Shown here piece by piece: positions 60,837 through 64,000 of a DNA stretch of 64,000 bases. The number at the start of each line of letters is the position of its first letter. Within the stretch, counting starts at the first letter, position 1. A program made the position numbers and the translations under genes. The notes beneath the pieces were generated by a model. That model worked only from the letters and a program-made list of their open reading frames with translations. It made no database searches and had not been told where the DNA came from. Where the stretch lies: NCBI GenBank assembly GCA_002449305.1, contig DKDI01000045.1, positions 62,337 through 126,336 on the forward strand, in the 5' to 3' direction. The DNA comes from Treponema sp. UBA6852. Its GTDB lineage: Bacteria; Spirochaetota; Spirochaetia; Treponematales; Treponemataceae.

Positions 60837-61127
60837 TTAATTTTTAGGCCGCGCAGTTCCGTTAAAGCAGCATTTGCGCCATTTTTTCTGTTTCATTTCT
60901 GTAATAACAAAAAGTCCGTTCAAAGGAAACTGATAAATTCTGATTTTATCATAGTAATCAGTAACTCTGTCCAAATCTTTTTTCAAGGCGGAAAGCTCAG
61001 TTTCATTCAGTTTTAAACTTTCCCAGCAAGAACGCTGAATTTTCTGAAATCCATATCTGGAAAGAATATCCACCATCATCTTGCCGCTATCAAGTCCGCC
61101 TGGCTCTATAATTACAGAAATAAACAT
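60837..61127 (-). CDS. Cas2-like protein without other cas genes
   Basis: A 96-residue protein with the Cas2/VapD ferredoxin-like pattern: N-terminal strand (MFISVIIEPGGL), a helix (SGKMMVDILSRYG), the conserved FQKIQRSCWES strand, a helix with TELSALKKDLDRVTD, and a final strand KIRIYQFPL. The usual metal-binding Asp after the first strand is replaced by Glu-Pro. No cas1 gene or CRISPR array occurs in this window, so a CRISPR role is unproven. It is 17 bases upstream of prfB on the same strand, and its promoter predicts a leaderless mRNA. Confidence 0.65.
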   Translation of the reverse strand: MFISVIIEPGGLDSGKMMVDILSRYGFQKIQRSCWESLKLNETELSALKKDLDRVTDYYDKIRIYQFPLNGLFVITEMKQKKWRKCCFNGTARPKN

Positions 61128-61136
61128 ATATATAAT

Positions 61137-61165
61137 AGAATAAATCAAACGCCAGACATTGTCAA
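61137..61165 (-). promoter_or_regulatory. Promoter of the Cas2-like gene / prfB unit
   Basis: On the minus strand, -35 TTGACA (61160-61165), a 17-base spacer and -10 TATTCT (61137-61142). The predicted start is about three bases before ATG 61127. Confidence 0.65.
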
Positions 61166-61224
61166 ACCGCGTCAAATGCAAGATACACTTGAAAATCAGC
61201 GGAATTTAGTCCAAAATACAAAAT

Positions 61225-62217
61225 ATGGAAATTTCAAATTCATTTAGAAAATTTTTTTCATCGGCACTTTTAGTTTTTTCATTCTCAATTTTATTTGCGC
61301 AAAACAAACGCCCAGTTGTTACAGGAATCAACGCAATTCAGGCTGAAAACGGAAAAATTTCAATAAGCTGGATTCTGCCAAAAAATGACACAGACTCAAT
61401 TTCTTCTTTTATAATCTACAGAAACAAAAAGCCTTTTACAAGTTACGATCAAATTGAATTCAGCCAGCCTTTGGCAACTGTAGAAAAAATTACAGATTCC
61501 TACACGGACTCGCCAAGAGATACAAGTGAATATTTTTACGCCGTAATCACAATGATTTCAGAAAACGAAAAAAAACAAGGCAATAGCGAAATCTATTATG
61601 ATGAGCAGCTAGACGGAAAAAAATCACTTAAAACTGAAACTCCAGTCCGGCTTGTGCTTCCTGGAGTAAATGCAACAACTGAAGGAATCAAAGCTTCCGC
61701 CGCAATTTATCTTGGCCAGCCTTCAATCAAAAAAACTCCACAGGCAAAAAAAGAATACGAAGACAAAATGCGCGAACTTCCTTTGCCGCTTGTAGACGTC
61801 CTTGGGGAAACTTCAAAGCCTGAGGAAACTAAAATCAGCGAAAGTTCACGCAAAAAAATTCAGCCGCTTTTAAAATCAAAAAAAGAACAGACAAAAGTTT
61901 TGCAGGTTTATATTTTTGATGAAGACTTGATAAGTCCAGCCGGTGGAGATGAATATCTTTTGTTTGAAATTCTTCGCACTTCATTTATAAAGAAAAAATA
62001 TTCAGATTCAATTGACGCTCTGAAAAAATTCCTTGCGCAAAATAGAAACAAGCAAGTTACAGACAGAGCAAATTTTTATCTTGGCGAATCTTATTATTAC
62101 ACTGGAAATTTTCCGGCCGCGCTCACATATTTTCTTTCACTTGAAGAAACATATCCAGAACTAAGTCGAAAATGGACGGAAAGCACACTAGATAATTTTT
62201 CCGCTGAAATTGAATAA
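61225..62217 (+). CDS. Exported FN3/TPR protein, unknown function
   Basis: The protein has 330 residues. It has a signal peptide (to about residue 25, LFAQ), then a fibronectin-III-like domain at about 30-110 (GKISISWILPKNDT, SSFIIYRNKKPF and EYFYAVITM), a charged linker and a tetratricopeptide-like helical repeat at the C-terminus (YSDSIDALKKFLAQNRNKQVTDRANFYLGESYYYTGNFPAALTYF, three turns). A -35 TTGAAA (61189-61194) with -10 CAAAAT (61212-61217) puts the transcription start one base before ATG 61225, so it is probably leaderless. Such domain mixes serve in envelope assembly; the partner is unknown. Confidence 0.75.
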   Translation: MEISNSFRKFFSSALLVFSFSILFAQNKRPVVTGINAIQAENGKISISWILPKNDTDSISSFIIYRNKKPFTSYDQIEFSQPLATVEKITDSYTDSPRDTSEYFYAVITMISENEKKQGNSEIYYDEQLDGKKSLKTETPVRLVLPGVNATTEGIKASAAIYLGQPSIKKTPQAKKEYEDKMRELPLPLVDVLGETSKPEETKISESSRKKIQPLLKSKKEQTKVLQVYIFDEDLISPAGGDEYLLFEILRTSFIKKKYSDSIDALKKFLAQNRNKQVTDRANFYLGESYYYTGNFPAALTYFLSLEETYPELSRKWTESTLDNFSAEIE

Positions 62218-62484
62218 AAATTACCGGACGGCTTCTGTCCTCTTTTGTCATAGATTCCGTTCATAAAAAAAAGATTGGTTTCGGCTCGCAAAATTATTCC
62301 GTTTGAAGAAATCACGCCAGTTCAAGGAACGTTATTTTAACGCAGGCGAAAATCATCTACACTCAGCAAAAAAAAGATTCCCACATCAAGTACGGGAATA
62401 ACAGAGGAACAGAACAATCTTTTCTCCGCCATGACTTGCACTGCAAGGCAAACGAATGAAGCCGCTCTGATTTTTCAGTTTTCC
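62218..62484. other. Gap between two convergent genes
   Basis: It contains the terminator at 62368-62399 and no convincing gene. A 17-base match to the cupin start region lies at 62241-62257 (see rejected list). Confidence 0.5.
62368..62399 (-). terminator. Intrinsic terminator of the GNAT gene
   Basis: Arms ATTCCC (62377-62382) and GGGAAT (62394-62399) are followed on the minus strand by eight T (opposite 62368-62375, after one C). Confidence 0.65.
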
Positions 62485-62943
62485 TTATTTCACAATGTAT
62501 TCCATCTCAACGTCCGCTTTTTCAGAATGCCAGACATCTTTTCTGTACGGAATTTCAACGAATCCGAACTTTTTGTAAAGATGAATTGCAGGCTTCAAGC
62601 CGGAAATCGTAATCAGGCAAAGTTTTTTCGCGCCGTGAGAAAGTGCATAATCCATGCAGGCTTTTAAAACAGCAGAGCCGGCTCCAGTTCCTGTGTATTG
62701 ACCGGCCGCCGCCAGCTTGCAGACTTCCCAGACGTCGTCTCCGAGCGGCTCAATCATGCACGTCGCAAGAACTTTTCCGTCCTCAACAGCAAAATAGACC
62801 ATCGAGCCTTTTTCGATAAGCTCCTCAACATGATCCATCGCATACTGGTCGTAGGATTCAATGTAATAAAGTTTTTCAAGCCATTCCGTGTTCAGCCGCA
62901 CAAAATCGCTTTTATATTTTGGGTCGTATTCAACAATCTGCAT
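62485..62943 (-). CDS. GNAT-family N-acetyltransferase
   Basis: A 152-residue acetyl-CoA-dependent acetyltransferase. The acetyl-CoA pyrophosphate loop reads AAAGQYTGTGAGSAVLKA (Q-x-x-G-x-G/A pattern), followed by CLITISGLKPAIHLYKKFGFVEI. The acceptor substrate cannot be inferred. It has its own Shine-Dalgarno (GGAG, six bases before ATG 62943). It follows the cupin gene by 65 bases on the same strand; a one-base gain in the cupin's G-tract would join the two in frame. Confidence 0.85.
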   Translation of the reverse strand: MQIVEYDPKYKSDFVRLNTEWLEKLYYIESYDQYAMDHVEELIEKGSMVYFAVEDGKVLATCMIEPLGDDVWEVCKLAAAGQYTGTGAGSAVLKACMDYALSHGAKKLCLITISGLKPAIHLYKKFGFVEIPYRKDVWHSEKADVEMEYIVK

Positions 62944-63008
62944 TTTCTGCTCCGTAAAAATAGAATTTGTTAATTTATGACTTACAAAGCGCAGATTGTC
63001 AACAGGAA

Positions 63009-63443
63009 TTATCCCCCCCCAAGTTTATTATATTCTTCGTCGCTTACAGGCTCCAGCCATGCGTTGGATGTTTCCTCGCCTGCCGGCTCAAACGTTATGT
63101 GGCTGAACCAGCTGTCTTTTTTTGCGCCGTGCCAGTGCTTCACGTTCGCAGGAATCACGATGACGCTTCCTTCTTCCATTGAAACCGCCTCTTTTCCCCA
63201 TTCCTGATACCAGCCGCTTCCAGCCGTGCAGATTAGAACCTGACCGCCGCCCTTTGCCACGTGGTGAACGTGCCAGTTGTTTCGGCAGCCCGGCTCAAAC
63301 GTAACGTTGAAAATCGGAATCTCGCCCTTTTTCGCATCCGTAAGCGACTTTAAGAACGACTGACCGATAAAATACTTAGCAAAAGCCTCGTTCGATTCTC
63401 CGACTCCAAATTTGTCGATTTTAGAAAATTCTTCTTTTGTCAT
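63009..63443 (-). CDS. Cupin-domain protein
   Basis: A 144-residue protein with a single cupin beta-barrel. The first metal motif is in PGCRNNWHVHHVAKGGGQVLICTAG (HxHx with a later Glu/Gln) and the second in VIPANVKHWHGAKKD. Small cupins of this kind include redox- or aromatic-metabolism enzymes fused or near carboxymuconolactone decarboxylases; substrate unknown. ATG 63443 is set by GGAG five bases upstream. The gene ends in Gly-Gly-Gly encoded by an eight-G tract (63013-63020) followed at once by TAA. Confidence 0.85.
   Translation of the reverse strand: MTKEEFSKIDKFGVGESNEAFAKYFIGQSFLKSLTDAKKGEIPIFNVTFEPGCRNNWHVHHVAKGGGQVLICTAGSGWYQEWGKEAVSMEEGSVIVIPANVKHWHGAKKDSWFSHITFEPAGEETSNAWLEPVSDEEYNKLGGG
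63013..63020 (-). repeat. Eight-G tract at the 3' end of the cupin gene
   Basis: Eight C on the + strand encode the last three Gly of the cupin. A nine-G version leaves no stop codon between the cupin and the downstream GNAT ATG (62943), which is then in frame. A seven-G version ends after LGGDNSC. Confidence 0.85.
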
Positions 63444-63471
63444 AGATTCTCCATCCCACTCCACAAAAAAA

Positions 63472-63492
63472 TTAGTTACACTTTGTAACTAA
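63472..63492 (-). promoter_or_regulatory. Palindromic operator at the cupin promoter
   Basis: A perfect nine-base inverted repeat TTAGTTACA-CTT-TGTAACTAA sits at the predicted transcription start of the cupin gene, directly downstream of the -10. Its position fits a repressor site; the regulator is not in the window. Confidence 0.6.
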
Positions 63493-63497
63493 TAAAG

Positions 63498-63526
63498 AAT
63501 ATAATAAACCTTATTTCAACTGTCAA
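63498..63526 (-). promoter_or_regulatory. Promoter of the cupin gene
   Basis: On the minus strand, -35 TTGACA (63521-63526), a 17-base spacer and -10 TATATT (63498-63503). The predicted start is inside the palindrome at 63472-63492. Confidence 0.75.
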
Positions 63527-63582
63527 GACAATGCAAAGATTCCGTCAATAAGGATAAAATCATAGAGAAAGCTTTATTTTTA

Positions 63583-63769
63583 TGTTATACTATTATATGT
63601 CTGAAAGGAGGTAAGATAAAAACAGCTGAAAATGGCATCTGTTTTTATCCTTAAAAGTTTGCGTTGCAAACTTTCTTATCAACTGTTGTTTCTCCCTTCG
63701 TTGCGAAACAACTTAAAAAGTCAATCCTAAAACTGAATTTTAATCTTGACTTTTTATAGGAGGTCTAAA
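63583..63769 (+). promoter_or_regulatory. Promoter and four-hairpin leader before the last gene
   Basis: An extended -10 TGTTATACT (63583-63591) is followed by AGGAGG (63606-63611) with no start codon at the right distance, then four perfect stem-loops: GATAAAAACAG/CTGTTTTTATC (63615-63649), AAAGTTTGC/GCAAACTTT (63654-63674), GTTGTTTC/GAAACAAC (63685-63712) and AAAAAGTCA/TGACTTTTT (63715-63755). A second AGGAGG (63758-63763) serves the coding region. The 305-base gap after the cupin gene holds this leader and the cupin promoter. Confidence 0.6.
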
Positions 63770-64000
63770 ATGAGCGATGCTGTATTCAATACAATGTTAA
63801 CAGAAATGGATTCATTTTCTTATGAACAGTGCGTGGCTTTACTTTCAAAACTCTCCCAAATTTTTAAAACAAAAAAACAGGAAACTGTGGCAGCAAAAAC
63901 TTCTCCCATAGACAAATTCTTTGAAACAATCAGCGAAGAAGACAGTAAAAAAATGCTCCAAGCTGTTCAGGACTGCAGGAGAATAGAACCAAATGAATGG
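63770..64000 (+). CDS. Antitoxin-like small protein (3' end beyond window)
   Basis: An open frame of 77 codons runs to the window end. The translated part is mainly helical with a hydrophilic C-terminus (ISEEDSKKMLQAVQDCRRIEPNEW). It resembles the helical antitoxins of small type II toxin-antitoxin modules, in which a DNA-binding or neutralising region is followed by a toxin gene; that gene would be beyond the edge. AGGAGG six bases before ATG 63770 sets the start. The call is inference only. Confidence 0.5.
   Translation, partial: MSDAVFNTMLTEMDSFSYEQCVALLSKLSQIFKTKKQETVAAKTSPIDKFFETISEEDSKKMLQAVQDCRRIEPNEW

Noticed and set aside
62241..62257. 17-base identity to the start region of the cupin gene (63433-63449)
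   Set aside because: On the minus strand it reads ATCTATGACAAAAGA, which could be a lost gene start, but the match ends there and the following frame is short. Probably chance or a very old remnant.
60837..62484. CRISPR array near the Cas2-like gene
   Set aside because: I looked for regularly spaced direct repeats of 23-40 bases in the non-coding gaps here and across the window and saw none.

Overview
The window looks like a chromosomal segment from a treponeme-like spirochaete with low GC content. This is inferred from gene content and order. The run tgt - two YjgP/YjgQ permeases - dut - M16 protease - pnp - rpsO - truB/ribF - rbfA - infB - nusA - rimP is arranged as I remember it from Treponema, and several secreted proteins carry spirochaete-style lipobox signal peptides. 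Almost all sequence is coding. I saw no insertion sequence, prophage, CRISPR array or rRNA operon.

Layout. 1-4.7 kb: the 3' part of rpoN, hpf, two lipoproteins and a Na/Pi transporter. 4.9-10.7 kb: pckG, earP-efp-tRNA-Arg, comM and tRNA-Leu. 10.9-15.3 kb: recQ, a HEAT-repeat exported protein and tgt. 15.4-29.3 kb: a long minus-strand translation and RNA-processing block. 29.5-35.5 kb: CYTH protein, membrane protein, sppA, recX, rplM-rpsI, rubrerythrin and azlCD. 35.7-39.9 kb: potABCD polyamine transporter. 40-46.7 kb: aroA, an HD-GYP protein, mraY, an NYN-domain protein and a CAP protein. 46.7-61.1 kb: a minus-strand block running from a Cas2-like gene through prfB, ftsY, a Lol-type exporter and mcsA-mcsB-clpC to avtA. 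61.2-64 kb: an exported FN3/TPR protein, a GNAT enzyme, a cupin and the start of a further gene behind a highly structured leader.

Themes that stand out. (1) There are three G/C homopolymer tracts of 8-9 bases, unexpected in such AT-rich DNA, and each sits where slippage would matter: in a promoter spacer, at a Shine-Dalgarno site, and at a gene's 3' end, where one added G would fuse a cupin in frame to the downstream acetyltransferase. (2) At least eight genes have a -10 element ending only six to nine bases before the start codon and no Shine-Dalgarno sequence, suggesting leaderless mRNAs. (3) Several proteins have unusual architecture: a TruB-RibF fusion whose flavokinase part looks eroded, a McsB homologue lacking most catalytic motifs, a NusA with a C-terminal zinc ribbon, and a lone Cas2-like protein. 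(4) Known recoding and modification systems are visible: the RF2 +1 frameshift site, and EF-P Arg32 next to its rhamnosyltransferase EarP. (5) The rimP-nusA-infB operon has an intrinsic terminator between its promoter and first gene, consistent with attenuation.
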